64,000 nucleotides of DNA. Origin: an uncultured Mediterranea sp. Lineage in GTDB: Bacteria; Bacteroidota; Bacteroidia; Bacteroidales; Bacteroidaceae. The position numbers were made by a program, and so were the translations under genes. Below the pieces are notes generated by a model. That model saw only the letters and a list, made by a program, of their open reading frames with translations, did no database searches and was not told the DNA's origin. The DNA is taken from positions 51,724 through 115,723 of the forward strand of contig NZ_CABUOL010000009.1 of the NCBI RefSeq assembly GCF_902493215.1. Reading direction: 5' to 3'. Shown one piece after another: positions 8,423-17,158 of this stretch (positions within the stretch are counted from its first letter, which is position 1; each line of letters opens with the position of its first letter).

Positions 8423-11221
8423 TTACTGGGGAACGGCTGGAGCAACCGTTTCAACTTGCGGTGTCTTCAGCTTGACATCTGCCCACTCTGTCCATGTAGG
8501 AGATACCATATATTGAGGTTCCTGCATTTTACCAATCAGAGCTGTAGCCTTCTTCACTTCAGCATTGGTTCGTTCGAAGAGCTGCTTCATGGTCAAATCG
8601 CCACCGGCTTCCTTGATTGCCTTGATGAGGAAATAGGTATAATAACCCTGTTTCTTGTCGTGGTACACACTGGATGTCTGGTCACCTGAGCTGGAAGAGA
8701 AGCTCATCGTATGGCCCTGAGGTACACCAACCTTCGGCACAACGCGCACACCTTTCTGTGCAATCAGCGGAGCAGCACTCTTGTAACCACCGCTGAAGCA
8801 GGCATCCAGAAAGACGTATGCACCCTTGATGGGATAAGTAGCCAGACGTTTGTACAAGTCGGCCAACGAAATACCCAGACGAATATTCTTACCCGTAATA
8901 TCTACCGGCAACAGATAGGGTTCCTTGGTAGCCTCATCGTTGTTTCCATGACCGGAGTAATAGAATATCAGTTCGGCCTCGGGGTCGGTGCTGGCCATAT
9001 TGACCAACCAGTCGAGCTGCTCGTGCATCATACCAGCCGTAGCGTTGGGAATCATCTTGATTTGTCCGTCGGGAACACCGAATGTGCGCACACAATACTC
9101 ACGGAATACAACGGCATCGTTTACTGCATAGGGTACGTTGATTTCTGCATTGGCACCTGTCATGCTATAATCTTCGTTACCGATAATCAAAGCATAGCGA
9201 TGACGGTTGACTGCACCGACAGGTACGTCTTCCATCAGTTCGCTCTTGTACGTCAGACTATAATCTTTGGCTTTCGCTTCACGTGTGGCCACCAGGCCTT
9301 TGATCTGGATGGTACTAGCCGCCGTCAGATATTCACCCACCTTCACCTTATAGGCTTCGGCCAGATAGGAAGAATGAGAATCTTCGCTCACGTTGACCAT
9401 CACAGCGATGGAGTCGCCTTCGAAACGCTTGTTGACGAGGAAGCCATAATCCAAAGTCTTGACTTCGCCGGGAGCGATACTGTCAATCAACATTTCGGGT
9501 GTATCGGTCGTAAACACATTCTTGGGCAAGGAGAAGTTCAGCTTCACATTACGAGCCGTCTTGGCACCAAAGTTCTGAAGTGCCAAAGTCAATTTTCCGT
9601 TCTTACCCAATGTAATGGAGGAACCATTGGTAGCGAAGAACTGATGGTCGGCCACACGCAGACGAGGCATGGCATACTCTTGTGCACTGACTACCAACTC
9701 AGCCGGGTCGGCATCGAATCCATTGGCTTCGAAAGCATAGATATTGATTCGGGTCTGCGTCGTGGGCAATTCTTTTTTGGCAATGTAGCGGAAAGTATAG
9801 TCTTTCGAGGTTCCGGCAGGAATGTTTCCGCCACCCAATTCACGGGGACCGTCGAAATACTCGTCGAAACCTTGCTGCTCGGAGAGGCGGAGACGGATGT
9901 TATAGGCATCGCCCTTTCCTTTGTTCTCTATCGCAAACTGTACGGCAAAACTTTCGCCTGCATCAATCACCTTATTGTTGTTGGCATCAATAAAGCTGTC
10001 CACCCGAATGACGAGCATAGCCGGCTCGACCGGTACGGGAGTAGCGTCGGCCGTCTCGGGTTGTGCGGCCTGTGCCTGCTTGTTGGCCTCATTGTAGGCA
10101 GTCAGCTTGGCGGGGAAGGAGGTATAGGAATCGCCCTCCGCTATAATTTTGGAGAGCACTTCGTATTCGGCCTTCATGTCCATGTACTGATAAACTCCAG
10201 CCAATCCCTGCATGTACATCTTGGATGTAGGCTCCTTGGCCAAAATCTTCAGGAAAAGATCTTTGGCATCCATCAGATAGGTAGCGGCACGCTGGCGAAT
10301 CAAGGCATATTCGGCATCATTGGTTACCGTCAGCCCGCTGTTCACAATCTCGGTAGCCACATTGAAGTTGGCACGCGCCAGCCCTGTCTGAATCTCATAA
10401 CTGTCCGGATGGAGGGCATACAGACGCTTGTAGATATCGATGGCTTCCTTGTTCTTGCCCTGACGCTCCAAGATACGTGCCTTGATGGGCAGCACCTGAT
10501 TGTTGTTCGGGTCAATTTCCAAAATACGGTCGATGGTAGCCATCAGCTTCGGAATCTCGTTCGTTGCGATATGGACATTCACCAGATTGTAGAGGAAATC
10601 GAGCGACACGGGATACTTGGCTATGGCCTGCTCCAGAATCTTCTCCTGCTCGGCATAGTTCTTCTGCTTCTGGAAGGCCATGTTCATGTAAACATAGCAG
10701 TCCTTGACCAGCGGATCGTCTACATTGGCATTGGTTACCGTCAGGTACTCGCGGAAATAGCGGATGGCCTGAGGATATTTCTCCAACTGGAAGGCGGCCG
10801 CGGCGGCATAATAGACGATGGAGGCATAACGGCTGTCGCGCTGGAGAAGTTCGCTACGGAAAATCTTCATCTGCGGCATGTCGATATACGGACCTGCAAA
10901 ATCCAAAGCTTTGGAAGGCTGCTTCTGCTCCGAGAAGTAAACGGCTGCATTGACCAGATAGGGATAGATGGAGCGGAGACGGTTCTTGGCTCCAGTCAGG
11001 TACTGGGCATTGTCCTGCGCATCGACCACCTCCTTGAATGCCTGATAGCTTTCGAGCAGGTAGTTGTACATGGCGTTGGGATTGCTGCCCTTGTCACGTT
11101 CGCTTTCAAAAAGCACATACTGCTGGTTGGCGCGCTTGAAAGCCGCCCCGGCGTCCTGGGCATAAAGCCCAGAGACACCGCCCAGCACGACAAACAATAA
11201 TAATACCAGATATTTTCTCAT
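8423..11221 (-). CDS. Exported TPR protein with C-terminal caspase (peptidase C14) domain
   Basis: 932 residues. Signal peptide (MRKYLVLLLFVVLGG...LYAQ), then TPR-like helical repeats over about residues 30-400, two beta-sandwich regions rich in NKGKGDAYN- and FGAKTARN-type adhesin/CARDB-like motifs (about 420-660), and a caspase fold at about 675-900. The catalytic dyad is intact: His758 in FYYSGHGNN and Cys808 in FLDACFSGG. RYALIIGNEDY opens the domain as in metacaspases and other C14 peptidases. The export signal implies action in the periplasm or at the surface, unlike cytoplasmic abortive-infection caspases. It lies 6 bases after the propeller gene and must share its transcript. Substrate and trigger are unknown. 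Confidence 0.88.
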   Translation of the reverse strand: MRKYLVLLLFVVLGGVSGLYAQDAGAAFKRANQQYVLFESERDKGSNPNAMYNYLLESYQAFKEVVDAQDNAQYLTGAKNRLRSIYPYLVNAAVYFSEQKQPSKALDFAGPYIDMPQMKIFRSELLQRDSRYASIVYYAAAAAFQLEKYPQAIRYFREYLTVTNANVDDPLVKDCYVYMNMAFQKQKNYAEQEKILEQAIAKYPVSLDFLYNLVNVHIATNEIPKLMATIDRILEIDPNNNQVLPIKARILERQGKNKEAIDIYKRLYALHPDSYEIQTGLARANFNVATEIVNSGLTVTNDAEYALIRQRAATYLMDAKDLFLKILAKEPTSKMYMQGLAGVYQYMDMKAEYEVLSKIIAEGDSYTSFPAKLTAYNEANKQAQAAQPETADATPVPVEPAMLVIRVDSFIDANNNKVIDAGESFAVQFAIENKGKGDAYNIRLRLSEQQGFDEYFDGPRELGGGNIPAGTSKDYTFRYIAKKELPTTQTRINIYAFEANGFDADPAELVVSAQEYAMPRLRVADHQFFATNGSSITLGKNGKLTLALQNFGAKTARNVKLNFSLPKNVFTTDTPEMLIDSIAPGEVKTLDYGFLVNKRFEGDSIAVMVNVSEDSHSSYLAEAYKVKVGEYLTAASTIQIKGLVATREAKAKDYSLTYKSELMEDVPVGAVNRHRYALIIGNEDYSMTGANAEINVPYAVNDAVVFREYCVRTFGVPDGQIKMIPNATAGMMHEQLDWLVNMASTDPEAELIFYYSGHGNNDEATKEPYLLPVDITGKNIRLGISLADLYKRLATYPIKGAYVFLDACFSGGYKSAAPLIAQKGVRVVPKVGVPQGHTMSFSSSSGDQTSSVYHDKKQGYYTYFLIKAIKEAGGDLTMKQLFERTNAEVKKATALIGKMQEPQYMVSPTWTEWADVKLKTPQVETVAPAVPQ

Positions 11222-11227
11222 ATATTT

Positions 11228-13339
11228 TTATTTGGTAGGAAATGCATCCATAATCAGGAATTCAACATTGATCTTGCGGAATTCACCTCCACGTTCCTTG
11301 GCAACTTCCACATGATATTCGTATTCGTTGTCCGTATTCTGGAGGGTATTCACGTTCTTGTCAATGTAGTTCTTCACACCGGCGGCACGCAACAGGGCCA
11401 ATTGTTCGTTGGTTGTGATGCCCGAAGCCTTGGTCACGGTAATGTTATCGAGGTTTCCGTCCTTGTAATAGGGTTCGTCGGTATATTCGCCATACTGGCC
11501 GGCGTATGCGATGCGGCCGCGGATGGGACTTGCATCGGCCGAGCCGGTAATCACAATCTTCACCTTCTTGCCTTCGGCCAGATATTTGGCGAAGTCGCCT
11601 TCGAAGGCGCTCTTGATAATCTTCATCAGAGACATGGCCGCATTCGAACGTTCGATGTCATAACCGCCCGAGGGGAAGTCTTCCTTGGCAGAGAAGGCCT
11701 TGTTCACCACTTCGTACTGATAGCCTACCTTGTAATTCAGAATCTTGTTACCGTCGGCATCTACACCCGGCACAACTTCGGTGCGGACATCAATCTGCGT
11801 ATTCTCGGTTATCAGCTTGTCCTGCTTCTTCTCCTCGATAACGGCTTCCTTGATTTCCTTCAACTGCACTTCTTCGCGGCTGGCCTGCTGCATGATTTCG
11901 AGCGGCACAAAGTTGTCGTCCACCTCCATGGCAGTGAGCTTCGTACGACCGATGTTGTCGTAGATATAGACTTTGTTGGTCGTCTCGTTGCGTACTTCCA
12001 CATAAGCCAGCTCGAACTCGTCCTTGTCGTTGAGGACGTAGACGGCGTTGTCGAACTTCAGGTTCTTGCTGTCCTTGAAGTCGCCCACTTCATTTTCGGG
12101 CACTTCGAGCGCAATGGCCGGCATGGTGTTGAAGCCGATGTTCAACATACCCTTGGAAGCATCATAATCGCCTACAAAGGGGTTTTCAATGGCGATGCGG
12201 TCGCCGGCCAGCTCCGTAGCAATCTGCTGGGCGAAAAGCTCCTGCTGCTTCTTGCGGGTTTCGTCGTTCACGCGGATGGCATAGTCTTCCATCGATTCGC
12301 CCTGCATCATCTTCACCCACTCGTTCATCTTGGCGTCCACTTCGCGGTTCAGCAACTTGCCGAAGAAGGGGTTCAACCCGTTGGCATCCCAGAAGAGGAG
12401 TGCATTGGACATGTTGCTCAGCATGAAGACATCGCTCGTCTGCTTGTTCATGAAGAAGTGCGTACCCACCACGCCCGTGTTGTCCGTCATGGTCTGCTCC
12501 ACATGTCCGTTCTTCAGGTTCATCACCACAATGGCGTTGTTGTCGCGTACGACGCTGATATATTTTCCTTCGGGATGGAAAGAGGGCGACGAAAGGACAC
12601 CGCGCATGTCGTCGAAGATGTATTTTTTATCCCACGTCTTGGTATCAATTATTGTCAGACGATTGTCGTCCGAAACAACAGCCATCAGCGACGCATCGTC
12701 CGAGAAGGTCAGTTCCTTAACCACGGCAGGCATCGGAATTGTTGTGCGCTTTCTTTTTGTCTGGAAATTCCAAATGTCGATATTCTTGCCCGTAGCGGCC
12801 GCAATAAAATAATTATTGGAGCTCATGGCCAGGCAGGTGGCCACCTCTTCTCCCTGAATGTAGGCCTGGGGAAGATATTCGCGGGTATCATAGACAACGA
12901 TTTCGCCAAAGGTATTGGAGACGATGAAGTTTCGCGCATCGGCACCATAGCACATGGCCACAGGCATGGGCTTCTCCTTTACGCCCTTGAACTTGCGTTC
13001 TTCCTTCAGCTCGAACAGCTTCTTGTTCTTGATGCGGAAAGAATAGACGCGTATGGGCTTGTTCTCACGCAGGACGGCCACGGAACTGCCTGTAGGGTTG
13101 AAGGAGATTTTCTTGATTTTGCTCAGCTCGGCCACAGGAATGTCACGCAAGGTGTACAGACGGCCGTCCGAGAGGAAGGCTGTACAGAATGTAGTGTTGT
13201 CGAATGCTTCAATTGTTTGCTTGGAAGGGAATTGCCTCTTCAGCTCTACCTGGGCTTCCAGATGCCCACAAAAAAAAATGCCAGCAAAAAGCAATGACAC
13301 GCCTTTTACCGGATAATTCCAAAAATTAAATGTACTCAT
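11228..13339 (-). CDS. Exported beta-propeller (WD40-like) protein with OmpA-like C-terminus
   Basis: 703 residues with a signal peptide ending near LEAQ. Residues about 35-330 form repeated beta-propeller blades (ISFNPTGSSVAVLRENKPIRVYSF, CLAMSSNNYFIAAATGKNIDIWNF, LTFSDDASLMAVVSDDNRLTIIDTKTW). A middle region is charged and helical. The last 150 residues (KVKIVITGSADASP...EQLALLRAAGVKNYI...YEYHVEVAKERGGEFRKINVEFLI) resemble the OmpA/MotB peptidoglycan-binding fold, though the classic motif is degraded. It is first in a two-gene operon with the exported caspase, so it may be its scaffold, inhibitor or sensor; this is inference. Confidence 0.75.
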   Translation of the reverse strand: MSTFNFWNYPVKGVSLLFAGIFFCGHLEAQVELKRQFPSKQTIEAFDNTTFCTAFLSDGRLYTLRDIPVAELSKIKKISFNPTGSSVAVLRENKPIRVYSFRIKNKKLFELKEERKFKGVKEKPMPVAMCYGADARNFIVSNTFGEIVVYDTREYLPQAYIQGEEVATCLAMSSNNYFIAAATGKNIDIWNFQTKRKRTTIPMPAVVKELTFSDDASLMAVVSDDNRLTIIDTKTWDKKYIFDDMRGVLSSPSFHPEGKYISVVRDNNAIVVMNLKNGHVEQTMTDNTGVVGTHFFMNKQTSDVFMLSNMSNALLFWDANGLNPFFGKLLNREVDAKMNEWVKMMQGESMEDYAIRVNDETRKKQQELFAQQIATELAGDRIAIENPFVGDYDASKGMLNIGFNTMPAIALEVPENEVGDFKDSKNLKFDNAVYVLNDKDEFELAYVEVRNETTNKVYIYDNIGRTKLTAMEVDDNFVPLEIMQQASREEVQLKEIKEAVIEEKKQDKLITENTQIDVRTEVVPGVDADGNKILNYKVGYQYEVVNKAFSAKEDFPSGGYDIERSNAAMSLMKIIKSAFEGDFAKYLAEGKKVKIVITGSADASPIRGRIAYAGQYGEYTDEPYYKDGNLDNITVTKASGITTNEQLALLRAAGVKNYIDKNVNTLQNTDNEYEYHVEVAKERGGEFRKINVEFLIMDAFPTK

Positions 13340-13375
13340 ATCTATAATTTGTATATATATTTACGAATGTCGATG

Positions 13376-13407
13376 CAAAAATAGGCATTTTTCCGTTCAC
13401 TAGCAAA
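13376..13407 (-). promoter_or_regulatory. Promoter of the propeller/caspase operon
   Basis: On the minus strand, TTTG (13404-13407) is followed after 20 bases by TATTTTTG (13376-13383). This fits the Bacteroides consensus TTTG-N19..21-TAnnTTTG. It is 36 bases upstream of the propeller start codon. Confidence 0.75.
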
Positions 13408-14005
13408 GAGTTATCTATTTTTATCTGCAATATTCATTTTTCAGCACAACGTGTCCTAATTTTCCGTGACAAGAATGCTTTGCTATCAAAATGACATTTT
13501 GATTTTTCCAACGCCTGAGAATCGCATATTTCGGAGCAAAGGAAAGGTTGGTCAAAAAGAACGGAAGAGAAAACATCTTTCCCGCTGAAAGACAAAAGAA
13601 TAGCGAAATCTTTACATTCAAACCAGCAGAAAAATGCGGCAGAGGGAGTGAGAAAAGAAGCCAAACAGGCAGAAAGAAAGGTAAAAAAGGAGAAAATCCG
13701 ACCACAAGAAAGGAACTTCCATCGTAAAACATTGCTTTTTACGACGCATTTCATCCTTTTTTGAGGAAGAAAACATACTATCTGAAGACAAGAAACAAGC
13801 AATCTGATGACAAAACGCAGGCAATCTGCCCGCAGGAAATGCACTTTTCAGAAGTTACAAGCCTCGATTTTCGGCTTTCATCCGCCTGATTGAACATTTT
13901 CTCCAAAAAGACATGAAAGCAAAAGAGCAAAGAACCACACTCTTTTGTCACTCCTACAAGCCAAAGACTGACATTCTGCTCCGAGCGAAGCAAACAGGCA
14001 CCGAC
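13408..14005. other. Intergenic region without a convincing gene
   Basis: About 600 bases separate the end of the ECF-sigma operon from the promoter of the propeller/caspase operon. The short open frames here have Cys/Phe/Leu-rich, low-complexity translations with no recognisable domain, and I do not accept them. The only structure I see is the 22-bp-period array at 13777-13842. No clear terminator hairpin follows the gene ending at 14006. Confidence 0.6.
13777..13842. repeat. Three-unit 22-bp-period array
   Basis: The motif ATCTG recurs at 13780, 13802 and 13824, exactly 22 bases apart. Units read about ACTATCTGAAGACAAGAAAC, GCAATCTGATGACAAAACGC and GCAATCTGCCCGCAGGAAAT. The array lies in the non-coding stretch between the DUF4858-like gene and the propeller promoter. 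Confidence 0.6.
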
Positions 14006-14677
14006 CTACGGCTCACGAGGCGCGGCCAAGGAATCTTTCGGTTCAATACGAGTCGAATCGGCGTATGTACGAAGCACCTCCAACGTACGGGCACGGCGCT
14101 TGCGTGCCTTGAATTTCAGCGCCCCCTTGTCGGGCATCAGGCTATAGCCCGACGGACGACTTACGGCCTCCCAGACGAAGACCGACTGATTGGCCACACG
14201 ACCTCCCACCCGATAGCGCAAGCCGGTTGCTTCGATTTGCTCGACCGACTCGCGCAAACCTGCGTCGAGCGGCGACTTGGCCCAATTGGAATAGATGGTT
14301 CTCGTCTTGAGTTCGTAGAAGGGGTCGTTGCGCCACGTGTTCTTGTCGACTTTTATCTTGCGCTGGCGCACAGGGTCCCAATTGTAAGGCGTATTGGCAG
14401 TATAAGGAAAAAGGGTAATCTTGACTTTGCGCGGCTGGATACCTTGGACGGCAGGCAATGTTTCGTCCACCTCGAGCCATGGTTTGGCCTCCAACACCTT
14501 GGGAGAGCCCCATGGCGTCTCTGCCTCATGGAGAATGTCGAGGTTCAACTGAATTTCGCCTTCGGTCTGCAACAATTGTTGCAGGCGGAGGGAGTCAGCT
14601 TTCGTCCAGTTTTGGGCGCAAAGAGGGAGGACTGCCCATAACAGAAGCAGTCCGCAAAGGGATGCATATCGTTTCAC
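14006..14677 (-). CDS. Small exported protein, DUF4858-like (tentative)
   Basis: 223 residues beginning with GTG (no in-frame ATG upstream). It has a clear signal peptide (KRYASLCGLLLLWAVLPLCAQ) and then KADSLRLQQLLQTEGEIQLN. The mature part is a soluble domain rich in Arg and Trp (VRQRKIKVDKNTWRNDPF), ending in a basic tail. I associate it tentatively with the Bacteroidetes family DUF4858; no function is known. It is the last gene of a four-gene minus-strand operon behind an ECF sigma factor and a barrel protein, so a role in the envelope under that regulator is the only contextual hint. Confidence 0.6.
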   Translation of the reverse strand: MKRYASLCGLLLLWAVLPLCAQNWTKADSLRLQQLLQTEGEIQLNLDILHEAETPWGSPKVLEAKPWLEVDETLPAVQGIQPRKVKITLFPYTANTPYNWDPVRQRKIKVDKNTWRNDPFYELKTRTIYSNWAKSPLDAGLRESVEQIEATGLRYRVGGRVANQSVFVWEAVSRPSGYSLMPDKGALKFKARKRRARTLEVLRTYADSTRIEPKDSLAAPREP

Positions 14678-14737
14678 AACAGAAGTCCGATAATGAATGA
14701 AACAATCAGAAACAGGTCCAGACGGTACAATGACGGC

Positions 14738-15289
14738 CTACCACCACATGTACCGGCTGCCACACAAGGGTTCGTCGAAGCAGGGGGCGATGGTCCACAC
14801 CGTGCGCGGATACTGGCGGTTCTCCCACCAATGGCGGTATCGGGCCACGGCATCCAGCACCTCTTCGTCGGTCAGGAAGTAGATGCCTTCGTAGTTGTCG
14901 GCATCCGTATGCACCATCTTGCACCCCATCGAAGCATTGTGTCCCAGGCGGATGGTCTCCACCGTCCAAAGGATGCATTCGCCCAAACGAAGCTTTCCGC
15001 CGGCCGAATAGGAAACGGTAGCCAGCGGGAACGAAGGTATAAGCGTCAGGTCGTCGGCATACTCCAACAACTCTCCGATGTCCTCGAACTTGAACTTGGG
15101 GACGATTCCCAACCCTTCGGAGTTGAGGGCGGTATATTTTCCAGCACGCAATTGCTTGACGAACAGCTCTACATCGGGGTCGTTGCAATCGAACGCCTCA
15201 CCACGGCACGACACAAACGCCAGGGAGCACATCAGCAAGATGCCTGCGCAAAGGCTGTATAGGATAGATTTCAAGGCAGTCATATTCAT
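14738..15289 (-). CDS. Small lipoprotein, DUF4943-like (tentative)
   Basis: 183 residues. N-terminal lipoprotein signal with lipobox FVSC (Cys near residue 28), then a compact domain beginning CNDPDVELFVKQLRAGKY and containing ECILWTVETIRLG and AVARYRHWWENRQ, with several Cys and Trp. Start may be Met1 or Met3. I link it tentatively to DUF4943, a Bacteroidetes family without known function. It lies 17 bases after the barrel/anti-sigma-like gene and is co-directional with the ECF sigma operon. Confidence 0.6.
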   Translation of the reverse strand: MNMTALKSILYSLCAGILLMCSLAFVSCRGEAFDCNDPDVELFVKQLRAGKYTALNSEGLGIVPKFKFEDIGELLEYADDLTLIPSFPLATVSYSAGGKLRLGECILWTVETIRLGHNASMGCKMVHTDADNYEGIYFLTDEEVLDAVARYRHWWENRQYPRTVWTIAPCFDEPLCGSRYMWW

Positions 15290-15306
15290 TCAATTCATTT
15301 TTTTCA

Positions 15307-16407
15307 TTAATAACTCATGCGTACACCGCACAGAAGATTCAGATTGGTGGGCCGCTCCGTCCGCAAGGAAGCCGAAGGCGAGTCGGTATCGAAGTGATGG
15401 GATACCAAGGGTTCGGCAAACAGAGCGAAACGGTCGTTCAACTTATAACGTACACCCACACCTGCCGCCACCGCCAACTGGACGGGTTCGGCCTTGAAGC
15501 TGTTGTCTGCGGCTCCAGCCACACATTTCTCCACGCTTCCGCCCACCACGGCATAGAAGTCGACCTTGTCGTTGCCCGCCAGCTGCACATTCATCCGCAC
15601 AGGCAAAGACAAGGTATGATAGGTGTGGTCGCCACCTGGCAAGGCCACGTCGTGCAGGCGGTTGTATTGCAAGCCTGCCTCCAGCGAGAGCCGCTTGCCT
15701 AACATGCGCTCCACACTGACACCCGCCGTCAGAGGCATCTTGAAGTCCCCATCGGGCAAAGCGCTGCCCAAGTATGCCTTCAAGGCCCAGTTACGCGTCT
15801 TCAGGGCCGACTTGGCCGTCATATTCTCTTCGGGACGGGAAGAAGCAGCAACATCTCCAGCCGCCTGCCTTTCGGCCGACGAAGCGGCATGACAGCCATT
15901 GTTTCCCATACCGGCCCGATAGTTGCCCGACTGATTACGCCCCGCCTGTCCATAAACCTGCTGGGTTACGCGGATGGAGACATGCACCGACATGGTCTGC
16001 TCTCCGTCGCCCGCCTTCTCTTCGCGGCTAGCCAGCACCGGCTGGGCAGGTCTTGCGGAAGGGGTAACGGGAGCCGCCTCCTTTACACTGGGGAAAGCCT
16101 CATCCACACGGTCGCCGTCCAGACTTCCGCCCGGCACCAGAGCCGCCACCTGCGTAAAGGCTTCCTCCATCTCCTCCTTCGGCGAGAAGTACCAGAAAGC
16201 GGCCGAAGCCATCCCCAGCACAAACACTACCGACGCGGCGGCCGCCACCCGATAGAAAGACGGCGAAAGCATCCGACGCCTGCCGGAGGGAACGCCTGCC
16301 GACGACAAGTCGCCCTGCAATGCCTCCCAAAAGCCATCATTCACCGGCAACTCTGCCTTGTCCAGCTTCTGGCGGAACAATCCGACTATTTCTTCATTTC
16401 CTTTCAT
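15307..16407 (-). CDS. Anti-sigma-like protein fused to an outer-membrane beta-barrel domain
   Basis: 366 residues. The N-terminal ~45 residues (FRQKLDKAELPVNDGFWEAL) resemble the cytoplasmic sigma-binding region of Bacteroidetes anti-sigma factors. One transmembrane helix follows at about 50-72 (RVAAAASVVFVLGMASAAFWYF), then a long low-complexity linker (about 75-200), then a porin-like beta-barrel domain (AYLGSALPDGDFKMPLTAGVSVER, SLEAGLQYNRL, VAAGVGVRYKLNDRFALFAEP) ending in Tyr. The coding region overlaps the 3' end of the sigma gene by 14 bases, implying translational coupling. It probably restrains that sigma factor in response to envelope state. The two-membrane topology is inferred. 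Confidence 0.75.
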   Translation of the reverse strand: MKGNEEIVGLFRQKLDKAELPVNDGFWEALQGDLSSAGVPSGRRRMLSPSFYRVAAAASVVFVLGMASAAFWYFSPKEEMEEAFTQVAALVPGGSLDGDRVDEAFPSVKEAAPVTPSARPAQPVLASREEKAGDGEQTMSVHVSIRVTQQVYGQAGRNQSGNYRAGMGNNGCHAASSAERQAAGDVAASSRPEENMTAKSALKTRNWALKAYLGSALPDGDFKMPLTAGVSVERMLGKRLSLEAGLQYNRLHDVALPGGDHTYHTLSLPVRMNVQLAGNDKVDFYAVVGGSVEKCVAGAADNSFKAEPVQLAVAAGVGVRYKLNDRFALFAEPLVSHHFDTDSPSASLRTERPTNLNLLCGVRMSY

Positions 16408-16951
16408 GGTCAGTATATTCTTTAATTCTTTTTGCCAACAAACTCTTAGCTCTGAACAATTGTGAAGTGGAAGAGTGTTCCTTGATGTGGAGCAGGCGGG
16501 CTATCTCCTTATGCGACTTCTCTTCGAAGACATACAAGTTGAACACCGTCCGGCAGCCGTCGGGCAACTCGGCCACAAACTGCATCAGCACTTCTTCGGA
16601 CAGGTGACTTCCGCTTTCGGCCACAGAAGCCTCGTCTATCACGTCGGGCAGCTGCTCTTCATTGACCACCAGCTGGGTGAAGCGTTGCTTCCGCCTCAGG
16701 TAGTCGATGGCCTGAGTCATCATTACGCGCGTCATCCATGTGGCCAGCGAGCATTCGCCCCGAAAGCTGAAGTTGGAGAAGATTTTGATGAAACCGTCGT
16801 GCAACACATCATGGGCTTCGTCCATATCGCCCGTATAGCGATAGCACACGGCCAGCATCTGGCGGGAATAAAGGGTGTACAACTCTTTCCGAGCAGCATT
16901 GTCACCTGCCCGACATCCTTCAACCAACTCTATTTCACAATCTTGTACCAA
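16394..16951 (-). CDS. ECF-type RNA polymerase sigma factor
   Basis: 185 residues with sigma2 (LYTLYSRQMLAVCYRYTGDMDEAHDVLHDGFIKIF) and sigma4 (LPDGCRTVFNLYVFEEKSHKEIARLLHIKEHSSTSQLFRAKSLLAKRI) regions and no sigma3, so group 4/ECF. The frame starts with TTG. A stop lies just upstream and the next ATG would delete conserved sigma2 residues, so TTG is accepted as the start. It heads an operon with the barrel/anti-sigma-like gene and two small exported proteins and probably transcribes that operon. Confidence 0.88.
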   Translation of the reverse strand: MVQDCEIELVEGCRAGDNAARKELYTLYSRQMLAVCYRYTGDMDEAHDVLHDGFIKIFSNFSFRGECSLATWMTRVMMTQAIDYLRRKQRFTQLVVNEEQLPDVIDEASVAESGSHLSEEVLMQFVAELPDGCRTVFNLYVFEEKSHKEIARLLHIKEHSSTSQLFRAKSLLAKRIKEYTDHERK

Positions 16952-17040
16952 AACCTTTGTACGGACGCCTCATCGCGTCGTTTGTCTGTTAGACGCAGCA
17001 TTTGGTGGAATGCTGCAAACCAAATATTAAAAAGAAGTTA
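16952..17040 (-). promoter_or_regulatory. Hairpin-rich upstream region of the ECF sigma operon
   Basis: GCAGCATT (16995-17002) pairs with AATGCTGC (17009-17016), and GACGC/GCGTC form another short dyad nearer the start codon. No TAnnTTTG box is evident, which would suit an autoregulated ECF-dependent promoter. Role not proven. Confidence 0.35.
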
Positions 17041-17074
17041 AAAAACAGGCAAAAACATACCTTGCATGAATCTA

Positions 17075-17124
17075 TAAAAAGGCCTCCCATAAATTGGCCT
17101 GCTACCAGACAATCTATGAGAGGC
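17075..17124 (-). terminator. Terminator of nadC
   Basis: On the minus strand GCCTCTCATA pairs, with one mismatch, with TATGGGAGGC and is followed by TTTTTA. It lies about 35 bases past the nadC stop. Confidence 0.75.
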
Positions 17125-17158
17125 AAATTCTGTTATCTCGTTTCCTCTTGCAGGAACA

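Noticed and set aside
8711..11200. 829-codon open frame antisense to the caspase gene
   Set aside because: It mirrors the codon structure of the caspase gene, has a low-complexity His/Gly/Leu composition with no domain, and lacks a promoter.
11312..13297. 661-codon open frame antisense to the propeller gene
   Set aside because: Composition is that of an antisense shadow, and the real propeller gene has a signal peptide and promoter.
13434..13844. 136-codon open frame in the 13.4-13.8 kb gap
   Set aside because: Cys/Phe/Leu-rich translation with no domain, and it includes the 22-bp array.
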